From Bifidobacterium anseris (GTDB lineage: Bacteria > Actinomycetota > Actinomycetes > Actinomycetales > Bifidobacteriaceae): a DNA stretch of 64,000 nt. Numbering within the stretch: position 1 is the stretch's first letter; each line of letters begins with the position of its first letter. Below are positions 44,701 through 51,973 of the stretch, piece after piece. The translations under genes were made by a program, and so were the position numbers. The stretch lies in contig NZ_NMYC01000003.1 in assembly GCF_002860345.1 (NCBI RefSeq), forward strand, positions 1-64,000, written 5' to 3'. The notes beneath the pieces are model-generated. The model was not told where the DNA came from and did no database searches. It saw nothing but the letters and a program-made list of their open reading frames with translations.

Positions 44701-46527
44701 CGTCACCTCGCGCTCGGTGAGCAGTTCGAAGGCGCGCAGCACGGCGTCGTTGAGGAAGGTGCCGCCCTGCACGACGACGTTGTCGCCAAGCTCGCCCGAG
44801 TCGCGCAGCTTGATCACCTTGTACAACGCGTTGCGCACGACCGAATAGCATAGGCCGGCGGCGATGTCCTCGATGCTTGCGCCTTCCTTCTGCGCCTGCT
44901 TGACGGACGAGTTCATGAACACGGTGCAGCGCGATCCGAGGTCGACGGGAGCCGTGGAATTCAACGCGGCCTGTGTGAACTCCTCGATCGACAATCCCAT
45001 CGACTGCGCGAAGGTCTGCAGGAACGAGCCGCAACCCGACGAACAGGCCTCGTTGACGGCGATCGAATCGATGACGCCGTCGCTGATTGCAAGGTACTTC
45101 ATATCCTGGCCGCCGATGTCGATGACGGCGGTGACGCCCGGGCACGTCATCTCGGCACCGCGGTAGTGCGCCATTGTCTCGACGACGCCCTCGTCCAGAT
45201 GCAGACCGGTCGTGATCAGGCCCTCGCCGTAGCCGGTCGCGCAGCTGCGCGCGATCCACGCGTCCTCGGGCAGATCGCGCTGGATGCGCCGGACGATGTC
45301 GATCGCCGCGGTCAGCGGCGAGCCGTCGTTCGTCGCGTATGAACTCCATACGATCTCGCGGTCGTCGTTGACGAGTGTCGCCTTGATCGTCGTCGAACCG
45401 GCGTCGATGCCGAGGAAATGCGGGCCGTGCGCGCCGTCGAGCGTGCCGACGTGCACATGTTCGCGGTGGTGGCGCTCGTCGAAGGCCTCACGGTCTGCCT
45501 CGGTGGCGAACAGCGGCGGCATCGTCGCCGTGTTCGCACCCAGGTTGCTCAGCTCGGCGAGCGCGGCGATGATCTCGTCGAGCGTGCGCGGCGGATAATC
45601 CTCGGCGTGTTCGATCTGGTCGGGTTCGCCGACGGCGAGCGCGGCGCCGTACGCGACGTACAGGTGGGCGTCCTCGGGGGTGACGAATTCGTCGACCTTG
45701 CCGTCAAGCGCACGGCGGAACGCCTCGCGCAGCTCCGACATGAAGAACAGCGGGCCGCCGAGGAAGACGACGGTGCCGTGGATCGGACGGCCGGCGGCGA
45801 GGCCGGCGATCGTCTGCGTCGCGACGGCCGTGAAGATCGACGCGGCGAGGTCGGGTTTCGCGGCGCCGTCATTGATGAGCGGCTGCAGATCCGTCTTCGC
45901 GAAGACGCCGCAGCGCGACGCGATCGGATACAGGTGTTCGTACGCGCGCGCCATCTCGTTGAGGCCGGCGGCGTCGGTGTCCAGCAGTGTTGACATCTGA
46001 TCGATGAACGCGCCGGTGCCGCCTGCGCACGAACCGTTCATGCGCTGCTCGGGCGTGGGCTTGAGGTAGGTGATCTTCGCGTCCTCGCCGCCCAGCTCGA
46101 TGATGACGTCGGCCTGCGGGATCTGCTCGTCGATCGCACGCGTCTCGGCGATGACCTCCTGGACGAAGGGCACATGGATCGCGTCGGCGAGCGCGAGGCC
46201 GCCGGAACCGGTGATCGCCAGACGCACCGGCTCGTCGGCGCGGCCCAGTTCGGCGAGGCGTGCGCGCACGTCGCGCAACAGCTCCTCCATCGTGGCGCGC
46301 ACATTCGCGTGGTGGCGGCGGTAGTCGGCGAACAGCGGTGCGTCGAGCGCGTTGGAATTGTCGAGGACGACGGCTTTGACGGTCGTCGAGCCGATGTCGA
46401 GGCCGATGCGCGGCACGGAAGGCTCCGGACGCGCCCCGGTCGCGGATGCGAACTGCGATGCGGCCGCCGGCTTGCGCCTCCCCCTCGTCGCATCGTCGTT
46501 CGGCATCTGCTCCTTCGGATGAACCAT
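41767..46527 (-). CDS. giant BadF/BadG/HgdC-type CoA-dehydratase activase fusion protein
   Basis: This 1586-residue protein carries two ASKHA ATPase domains (PRIGLDIGSTTVKAVVL near residue 40 and FLGIDAGSTTIKATLV near 370). A Cys-rich block CKLCQNHCKL comes near residue 675, then DUF2229-like and 2-hydroxyglutaryl-CoA dehydratase-like regions. CSSGCGSF near 510 lies where HgdC-type activases bind a [4Fe-4S] cluster. Single-domain relatives use ATP to push an electron into 2-hydroxyacyl-CoA dehydratase. The role of these large fusions is not established. The start ATG 46527 has GAGGTAACG upstream; an ATG seven codons later follows GAAGGAGCAG. It stands alone. Confidence 0.85.
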   Translation of the reverse strand: MVHPKEQMPNDDATRGRRKPAAASQFASATGARPEPSVPRIGLDIGSTTVKAVVLDNSNALDAPLFADYRRHHANVRATMEELLRDVRARLAELGRADEPVRLAITGSGGLALADAIHVPFVQEVIAETRAIDEQIPQADVIIELGGEDAKITYLKPTPEQRMNGSCAGGTGAFIDQMSTLLDTDAAGLNEMARAYEHLYPIASRCGVFAKTDLQPLINDGAAKPDLAASIFTAVATQTIAGLAAGRPIHGTVVFLGGPLFFMSELREAFRRALDGKVDEFVTPEDAHLYVAYGAALAVGEPDQIEHAEDYPPRTLDEIIAALAELSNLGANTATMPPLFATEADREAFDERHHREHVHVGTLDGAHGPHFLGIDAGSTTIKATLVNDDREIVWSSYATNDGSPLTAAIDIVRRIQRDLPEDAWIARSCATGYGEGLITTGLHLDEGVVETMAHYRGAEMTCPGVTAVIDIGGQDMKYLAISDGVIDSIAVNEACSSGCGSFLQTFAQSMGLSIEEFTQAALNSTAPVDLGSRCTVFMNSSVKQAQKEGASIEDIAAGLCYSVVRNALYKVIKLRDSGELGDNVVVQGGTFLNDAVLRAFELLTEREVTRPNIAGLMGAYGAALTARMHYDDVADDTDGDTADAAAHVVQVNGVEHTVSSILSGAALDELSMTTERDVCKLCQNHCKLTITTFHDGSRYVTGNRCERGGDAKRKRSDRPNLYDYKYKRAFAYRRLTDKKATRGEIGIPRVLNMYENYPFWFTLLTSLGFKVVISGRSNHELFESGIESIASENICYPAKLVHGHITWLLDKGIRTIFYPCVSFEDDLVPESDNHFNCPIVANYPVVVDANMPRLREDGVRFMKPYFNLSKHDLMVNRIVEEFAWAGVTRDEAELAVAAAYAEDKVFKHDVQMEGLRALAYMKEHDCRGIVLAGRPYHVDPEINHGIPETICSLGMVVLSEDSVSWIDPADKLDLTAYLAEGEADPHACSADGFRHVDDRKVTQLPLRVMNQWAYHARLYKAADFVAHWPGLELVQLNSFGCGLDAITTDQVAEILADKADVYTMLKIDEVSNLGAAKIRLRSLKAAVEERERNQHAREAAAAATADASATTVATSSTTFRKTGMMAPTPGRQAMLDAIMGARDDGKRNQQGHRTQKATMSNYAQHTPFTKAMRKTHTIVAPQMSPIHFSLVEAAVRASGYKFDVLAHADKADVETGLKYVNNDACYPAIMTVGQLVEAIKSGRYDPDTTALAISQTGGMCRATNYYGLIRKALIDAGYPQIPVLAISTQGFVDNPGFTPTVPLLHRAAKALIIGDLLMKCLYRVRPYEQRSGSANRLYERWNTIVRETLLNHGNSRTAKMLYGRGHWSYAALVKAIVRSFDALPLRDVPRKVRVGVVGEILVKYHPDANNHVVDVIESQDCEAVVPGIIDFMTMRPYINEWNERNIGMGRNKALMGAFKGVIHMYMKPVHDALDLSGGKFEKDLPMDELVKKAATVTSIGVQAGEGWLLSGEIVELIESGCPNVICAQPFACLPNHVTGRGMFGKIRRMYPEANIVSIDYDPGASEANQLNRIKLMIAAAKKAARR

Positions 46528-46534
46528 CGTTACC

Positions 46535-46825
46535 TCACTCGCTCATGGTGCCCGGCAATGGCGGAATTGCGCCGCTGCCGCAGTGGACGTCCGACTTCGC
46601 GCCCCTGCAGGACCTGCATAGGGCAATCACCCCAGCATAGTCAGGCCTCGGTACGTTCGTCGCGGTGCGCGCAGGGCCGGTTCGGGGCGCCGCATACGTG
46701 TGCAACGCCCCTTTGCGGATGTATCTGCTGAGGGAGAGCGTCTTCTCGGCATTGGGTGAGTATCCGCGGTTTTCGGCGTTGGAACCATGCGGTTCCCCGG
46801 GCACATACTCGCCATATTCGTACAT
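46535..46825 (-). CDS. small hypothetical protein with a hidden ribosome binding site
   Basis: This 96-residue protein begins MYEYGEYVPGEPHG and has a basic middle (SRYIRKGALHTYAAPRTGPAR) and a CRSC pair. No family was recognised. The ATG 46825 has GAGGGAGAGC at good spacing. That ribosome binding site and the bases before it are exactly complementary to codons about 30 positions into the gene (see the inverted repeat at 46721-46849). It ends 8 nt before the activase gene starts on the same strand, so the two may form one operon. Its reality as a gene rests on the ribosome binding site and reading frame only. Confidence 0.55.
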   Translation of the reverse strand: MYEYGEYVPGEPHGSNAENRGYSPNAEKTLSLSRYIRKGALHTYAAPRTGPARTATNVPRPDYAGVIALCRSCRGAKSDVHCGSGAIPPLPGTMSE

Positions 46826-46849
46826 GTTGCTCTCCCTCAGCGCAGATAC
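46721..46849. repeat. 19-bp inverted repeat around the start of the small gene
   Basis: The mRNA strand has GTATCTGC-GC-TGAGGGAGAGC (46849 to 46829) and GCTCTCCCTCAGCAGATAC (46739 to 46721). These pair over 19 bp with only a GC bulge, closing an 89-nt loop. The left arm includes the ribosome binding site of the 46825 start. Confidence 0.8.
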
Positions 46850-47077
46850 ATGCCGGCAGGGGCCGTCGATGGCCCTGCATGCCGGCAATTCCATGCCGAT
46901 GGCCAAGCGGCGCTGCTAGAATCACCGGTATCGCGCAGCCAGGCATCGGTCCGGGCGGCGGACAGGCACGCTACCGACGCGGAGACGCCGGGCGATGGCG
47001 CGCACAGAAGACGTACGTAGACCACATAGACATAGATAGACAGCAGACTGACAACAGACCAGCATACGGGGGTGCCC

Positions 47078-48121
47078 ATGTCCGAACGCAGATACGAACC
47101 GACCGAGCAGGAGGCGCCGACGGAGGCTATGCCGCAGTCGATGCCGACGACGCGCATCGACATCGAGACGCAGGTCAGCGAGGGGCCGATCACGGCCGCA
47201 TTGCCGCCGCGCCCCGCCGCGCCAACCCCCGCCAGCTTCCCGCCGACGCAGCCGCCGACATCCCACGACGGCGACAATGCCGACACAGAGGGGGACGACG
47301 ACGGGAAACCCAGGAAGACGGGCAGGAAGTGGCCGATCGTCACGGCGGTCGTGGTCGTCGTCGCGCTCATCGCCGGCGTGTGCGGCGCGATCGTCTACAG
47401 TAACAAGCATTCCGAAGCGCTGGTGCGGTGCCGCGCAGCGGTCAGCGATTTCAGCGCCGCACGCAAGAAACTCGTCGACACGACGCAGAACCTGTCGTCG
47501 GCGCAGCAGTGGGTGCTCGACGCGCTCGGCGTCAACGGCATGATTGACGCGGTCGCGGATGCGGCGGCCGCCGCCGAACAGACCGTCTCGACCGAGGGTT
47601 GCGCGACGAACGCGACGATCACGCAGCTCAACCTCGTCACCGACACCGTCAACAACACGACCGCTTCACTCAACAAGTCGGTCGACGAAATCACGAAACA
47701 GCAGAAGGCACAGCGCGATTTGCTCGGCAGCGGCGACTGGAAGAAGAAGGCGATGGAGTGGATCGGCGGCTCCGCCTCGAACGAGTCGAGCAGCACGAAG
47801 ACCGACGGCTCGATCACCGACGGGTCGGCCGGATCCGACGGCGGCGAGGCCGGTGACGACACGACCGCGGCGAAGAAGGGATTCAAGGATTCGCTCGAAC
47901 ATGCGAAGGGGCTGCTCGCGTCCGTCAAGCAGCAGTTCGGTTCCTCCGAGGCGGGCAAACGGATCTGCGATGGCCTGCAGTCGGCGATCGACGCAGCTGA
48001 GAAGCTTGACCTGTCGCCGATCACGAATTCGAAGATCTACAAGGCCGCCAAGGTGACGCTCGACGAGGCAATCTCCACCGTCAACCACTGGATCGACTCG
48101 CAGGCCGAGAAAGCGCAGTGA
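47078..48121 (+). CDS. membrane-anchored extracytoplasmic protein of unknown function
   Basis: This 347-residue protein has a cytoplasmic, acidic/Pro-rich N-terminal region (about 1-85), one membrane helix (IVTAVVVVVALIAGVCGAIVY), and an outer helical region with predicted coiled coil. Low-complexity Ser/Asp/Gly stretches lie near residues 230-265. Only two Cys are present outside the membrane helix. No enzyme motif was found. The start is ATG 47078 after GGGGGTGCCC; a GTG two codons upstream overlaps the ribosome binding site. Confidence 0.75.
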   Translation: MSERRYEPTEQEAPTEAMPQSMPTTRIDIETQVSEGPITAALPPRPAAPTPASFPPTQPPTSHDGDNADTEGDDDGKPRKTGRKWPIVTAVVVVVALIAGVCGAIVYSNKHSEALVRCRAAVSDFSAARKKLVDTTQNLSSAQQWVLDALGVNGMIDAVADAAAAAEQTVSTEGCATNATITQLNLVTDTVNNTTASLNKSVDEITKQQKAQRDLLGSGDWKKKAMEWIGGSASNESSSTKTDGSITDGSAGSDGGEAGDDTTAAKKGFKDSLEHAKGLLASVKQQFGSSEAGKRICDGLQSAIDAAEKLDLSPITNSKIYKAAKVTLDEAISTVNHWIDSQAEKAQ

Positions 48122-48166
48122 CGGCGGACACCAAAACCAGAAGCCTCATCCGTCCGCCCGCACACG

Positions 48167-49015
48167 TCAGCTCGCGTCGCCTTCGCCGGCGGCGCGCTCC
48201 TTGCCGTAGATCTCCGGGATGAAGCGCTCCTGGTCGTGCAGTTTGCTCCAGATGACGACGTCGCCGCGCTTAAAGCTCGCCGGTACGTCGATGATCCGCT
48301 GGTTGCGCGAGCCGCGGAACTGCAGCAGCGAATCGTGCTGATCCTTGAGATACCGGCCGTCGACGAGGATGTCGATTTCGCGCAGCAGCGCCATCTTGTC
48401 TTCGCTCTCCCCTGCGCGCATCAGTTCCTCCCATGTGTATCCGGTCCAGCACCAGATGTCCTTGCTGTGCCCGAAGCGTTCGCGAATCTTGCGCGCGAGC
48501 GGCAGCAGCACGCCGGTGTTGAGCAGCGGCTCGCCGCCGAGGAACGTGATGCCCTGCACGAAGCTCTGCGCAAGATCGTCCATGATCTGCGCCTCGAGAC
48601 GGTCGTTGTATTCGTGCCCGGCCTGGAAATCCCAGATCGACGCGTTGTAGCACTGCTCGCAGTGGAACGGACATCCGGAGACGTACAGCGAGCAGCGGAT
48701 GCCTTCGCCGTCGGTCATCAGGAAACGCTTGTAGTCGGCGATCATGTTGTGGCTCATCCGCTCGCTCGTCCACTGTCCAGCCTTCGGATTGTTCGCGAGC
48801 GCCGTCGGAATCCCCGGCCCGCGTCCGCTTTCCCCTGCCGCGAAGTCATGCACCCGCGGCCTCCTGTCGGCCGCCGCGTTCGTCGGGACCGTCTGCGGCG
48901 CGTCTTCCGCGGGCGTTCCGGGGAGCTGCGTCATCGGTTCCGTCGATGATTCGACGACGCTCGCCGAACCGTCCGCGCTCGTCGTGCCTTCCGTCCTACG
49001 CCATTCCTGCGTCAT
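48167..49015 (-). CDS. nrdG: anaerobic ribonucleotide reductase activating protein
   Basis: This 282-residue radical-SAM enzyme installs the glycyl radical on NrdD. The cluster motif CPFHCEQC (C-x3-C-x2-C) is near residue 125, and ITFLGGEPLL (the GGEP-type SAM-binding motif) follows. An N-terminal extension of about 100 residues, poorly conserved and Ser/Thr/Pro-rich, precedes the catalytic core; E. coli NrdG has 154 residues in all. ATG 49015 follows GGAGGACGAAAC. It lies downstream of nrdD but two terminator hairpins separate them. Confidence 0.95.
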   Translation of the reverse strand: MTQEWRRTEGTTSADGSASVVESSTEPMTQLPGTPAEDAPQTVPTNAAADRRPRVHDFAAGESGRGPGIPTALANNPKAGQWTSERMSHNMIADYKRFLMTDGEGIRCSLYVSGCPFHCEQCYNASIWDFQAGHEYNDRLEAQIMDDLAQSFVQGITFLGGEPLLNTGVLLPLARKIRERFGHSKDIWCWTGYTWEELMRAGESEDKMALLREIDILVDGRYLKDQHDSLLQFRGSRNQRIIDVPASFKRGDVVIWSKLHDQERFIPEIYGKERAAGEGDAS

Positions 49016-49136
49016 GTTTCGTCCTCCATTGCGCGTCCGCCGCGCATCCCAACCGATTGTAGACCGACCGATTGCTGACCGACCTGTTTTCCGCTGCCCG
49101 ATTGCCGCTGCCCGATTGCCGCCCGTCGTCGGCCGC

Positions 49137-49165
49137 GAAAAAGGGGCGGCCGTGCAGCCGCCCCG
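49137..49165 (-). terminator. intrinsic terminator between nrdD and nrdG
   Basis: On the minus strand GGGGCGGC-TGCACG-GCCGCCCC is followed by TTTTTCGCGG, a textbook intrinsic terminator. The following 49016-49136 contains several CCGATTG-type repeats before the nrdG start. Confidence 0.85.
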
Positions 49166-49186
49166 TTGTGTTTCCTGTTTCAGCCG

Positions 49187-49228
49187 ATGCCGTCCGTGCG
49201 CGCCGATGTCACCGGCGCGCACGGCATC
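49187..49228 (-). terminator. terminator hairpin directly after nrdD
   Basis: CCGTGCGCGCCG pairs with CGGCGCGCACGG, with outer GATGCC/GGCATC, starting 6 nt after the nrdD stop. It lacks a U-tract. Confidence 0.6.
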
Positions 49229-49234
49229 ACAGGT

Positions 49235-51628
49235 TTACTTGACCTCTTCGAACCATTCGCGCGTCTCGCCGTCGGCGAGCGTGACGTGGCCGGTTTCGCC
49301 GGACATGTGCTTGACGCGGTGCGCGATCTCCTCGTGGCGGCCGTGCACCATCGGACGCTGCACCGGGTTGCCGAGATAGCCGCAGGTGCGCTTCGTCACG
49401 TTGCACTTGTCGGGGTCGGAGTTGCCGCACTCGGGGCACTTGAAGCCCTCCTCGGTCGGCTCGAAGTCGCCCTGGAAGCCGCATTCGAAGCAGTGGTCGA
49501 TCGGCGTGTTCGTGCCGAGGTAGCCGATGCCGATGTTGTACGCGTAGTCCCACACCGCCTCGAGCGCCTTCGGGTTGGCCTGCAGGCACGGGAACTCGCA
49601 GTAGTTGATGAAGCCGCCGGACGCGTAGTACGGGAAGTCCTTCTCGTAGTCGAGCTTCTCCATCGGCGTCGGCTGCAGCCACACCGGGTAGTGGAACGAG
49701 TTCGTGTAGAAGTCGTGGTCGGTGACGCCTTCGATCTCGCCGAACTTCTCGCGGTCCATGCGGTTGAAGCGGTCGGTGAGCGATTCCGCAGGCGTCGAAT
49801 AGACCGAATAGTGGTAGCCTTCGGCGGCCGACCAGTCCTTGCACAGCTGGTTCATGCGGCGCACTATCTCAAGAGCGAACTCCTTGCCCTGCGGATCCCA
49901 GCCGTGGTCGCGCATCCAGTTCTTGCCGTAGAACACGGCCGTCGCCTCGTACAGTCCGATGTAGCCGAGCGACACCGTTGCGCGTTCGTTGCGGAAGAGC
50001 TGATCGACGTTGTCGTTCGCGTCGAGGCGGCCGAAGGCGCCGTAGCGGAACAGCGTCGGCGCGTTGACCGGCGTCGCCTGCTTGCAGCGCATGATGCGGA
50101 ACTGCAGCGCCTGATGCGCGGTCTCCATGCGCTCGTCGAACAGTTTCCAGAAGCGTTCGATATCGCCGTGCGATTCGAGCGCGATGCGCGGCACGTTGAC
50201 GGTGACGACGCCGAGGTTCATGCGGCCGTCCTCGACGTCCTCGCCGGTCTCCGGGTCGATCCAGCCCTGCAGGAACGAGCGGCAGCCCATCGGGGCCTTG
50301 AACGAACCGGTGATCTTGACGATGTTCTCGTAGAACACGACGTCCGGGTACATGCGCTTCGTCGAGCATTCAAGCGCAAGCTGCTTGAGGTCGTAGTTCG
50401 GGTCGCCCGGGTCGGCGTTCACGCCGTGCTTGATCGTGAAGACGAGCTTCGGGAAGATCGCCGTGTGGCGGTCCTTGCCGAGGCCGCGGATGCGGTTGAG
50501 CAGGATCGCGCGCTGGATCTCGCGGGCGAACCAGCTCGTGCCCAGACCGAAGCCGACGGTGACGAACGGCGTCTGCCCGTTGGAGACGCGGTTCGAGTTG
50601 ATCTGGTATTCCATCGTCTGCATCGCGTCGTAGATGGCCTTGCGCGTCATGATCTTCGCGTAGATCTCACGCAGCTGGTCGATCTCGGGCAGATCCTCGT
50701 CGAAGGCCGTATCCGCCGGCAGCGGCTCGCGGTTCTCGAAATGCAGCCAGTCCGGCTCCTGCGCCTTGAGTCCCTTGACCATGTCCTCGGCGACCTCGAT
50801 CGGCATCGAATCGGGGATGAGCGCCTGCGCCATGTTGAGGTTCTTCGCATAGTCGCGGCGCGCGTACTCCTCGAGCATCTCGTCGGCGCGGTTGACGGTC
50901 TGGCCGCCGTACTGCGCACCCGCGATGTCCTTGATGATCTGCGTGATCTGCGTGGCCGCCGTGCCGATTGACTTCGGGGAGTCCATCATCGCGTTGCCGA
51001 GCGCGAAACCGTGGCGCAGCATGTCGCCGAAGTCGGGCAGCGAGCAGTTGTTCATCGACGTGAACGGCGAATAGTCGGCGTCATGGAAGTGGATGTCGCC
51101 CTTCATGTGAGCGTTGGCGACGGCGTCCGGCAGCATCGAGAACGCCGACGCCTTCGAGACGGCGCCCGCGAGCAGGTCGCGCTGCGTCGCGTAGACATTC
51201 GAGTCCTTGTTCGCGTTCTCGCGCACGAGCGACTCGTCCTTGTTGACGAGACGCTTGACGGCTTCGTTGATGTCGGTGGCCTTCGCGCGCTGGATGTCCT
51301 TGTTGAGACGGTAGGTCGTGTAGGTGCGCGCAACCTCGTAGAGATGGTCGTCGATGAGCGCATGCTCGACGAGGTTCTGGATGTCTTCGATGCGCGCCGG
51401 ACCGTTGTAGCGTTCCTTGATCTCGCCTTCCACCTGATCGGCGATGTCGGAGATCATGCGCTCCTCTTCGGGGCCGACTTCCTTGTTCAGGTCGGCGAAC
51501 GCGGACTTGACGGCGACGATGATGTTGACCGGATCGAAATCGACAATACGGCCATCGCGCTTCTCGACAAGTACCTTCGCTGCGGTCTTCGGCTGCGTCA
51601 TCGGCGCCTCCAGAACCTCTGCTTCCAT
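49235..51628 (-). CDS. nrdD: anaerobic ribonucleoside-triphosphate reductase
   Basis: This 797-residue class III reductase makes dNTPs without oxygen. Visible are an N-terminal ATP-cone (VLVEKRDGRIVDFDPVNIIV), the large catalytic barrel, a C-terminal zinc site with two Cys pairs (CFECGFQG and CPECGNSDPDKC), and the glycyl-radical loop RTCGYLGN near the end. ATG 51628 has AAGGAGCAGCGA upstream; the longer in-frame reading to 51952 runs through the promoter. Paired NrdR boxes lie 112-158 bp upstream, consistent with repression by NrdR-dATP. Confidence 0.97.
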   Translation of the reverse strand: MEAEVLEAPMTQPKTAAKVLVEKRDGRIVDFDPVNIIVAVKSAFADLNKEVGPEEERMISDIADQVEGEIKERYNGPARIEDIQNLVEHALIDDHLYEVARTYTTYRLNKDIQRAKATDINEAVKRLVNKDESLVRENANKDSNVYATQRDLLAGAVSKASAFSMLPDAVANAHMKGDIHFHDADYSPFTSMNNCSLPDFGDMLRHGFALGNAMMDSPKSIGTAATQITQIIKDIAGAQYGGQTVNRADEMLEEYARRDYAKNLNMAQALIPDSMPIEVAEDMVKGLKAQEPDWLHFENREPLPADTAFDEDLPEIDQLREIYAKIMTRKAIYDAMQTMEYQINSNRVSNGQTPFVTVGFGLGTSWFAREIQRAILLNRIRGLGKDRHTAIFPKLVFTIKHGVNADPGDPNYDLKQLALECSTKRMYPDVVFYENIVKITGSFKAPMGCRSFLQGWIDPETGEDVEDGRMNLGVVTVNVPRIALESHGDIERFWKLFDERMETAHQALQFRIMRCKQATPVNAPTLFRYGAFGRLDANDNVDQLFRNERATVSLGYIGLYEATAVFYGKNWMRDHGWDPQGKEFALEIVRRMNQLCKDWSAAEGYHYSVYSTPAESLTDRFNRMDREKFGEIEGVTDHDFYTNSFHYPVWLQPTPMEKLDYEKDFPYYASGGFINYCEFPCLQANPKALEAVWDYAYNIGIGYLGTNTPIDHCFECGFQGDFEPTEEGFKCPECGNSDPDKCNVTKRTCGYLGNPVQRPMVHGRHEEIAHRVKHMSGETGHVTLADGETREWFEEVK

Positions 51629-51739
51629 TCGCTGCTCCTTGTTTCGGGGCCGGCCTAGCCGGCTCGTTTCGCGCGTCCGAACGATGCCGGACGTCTTGCT
51701 GACGGATAAGACTGTACGCCTTTCCGCCGGGCGACGCGC

Positions 51740-51786
51740 CGCTATATGTAGTGCGAAGTACGTCACACAATCACTAGATATAGAAC
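51740..51786. promoter_or_regulatory. two NrdR boxes upstream of nrdD
   Basis: CGCTATATGTAGTGCG (51740-51755) and TCACTAGATATAGAAC (51771-51786) both resemble the NrdR consensus built on CTATATnTAGTG. Their starts are 31 bp apart, the three-turn spacing typical of tandem NrdR sites. A -10-like TATAGC overlaps the box nearer the gene on the minus strand. The rest of 51629-51973 holds no gene. Confidence 0.82.
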
Positions 51787-51973
51787 TTTCGTTGATACGA
51801 CGCCGAAAATCCACGGTGCGCCGCGGCGGTGTGGCCTTCATCACTCGCCACCTTGTTCGCCGAGCGGGAATCATCATAGCGACACCGTCGCCACGCTCGC
51901 CGTGAAACGCCATCGAGACGGCGGAAAACAGCCCTGACACGCCGTACGCCATGAGCGCGATGTCCCTTCGCTG

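Noticed and set aside
46535-46946. Longer and alternative frames around the small gene upstream of the activase
   Set aside because: Only the frame starting at 46825 has a ribosome binding site; the others are Arg/Cys-rich shadows.
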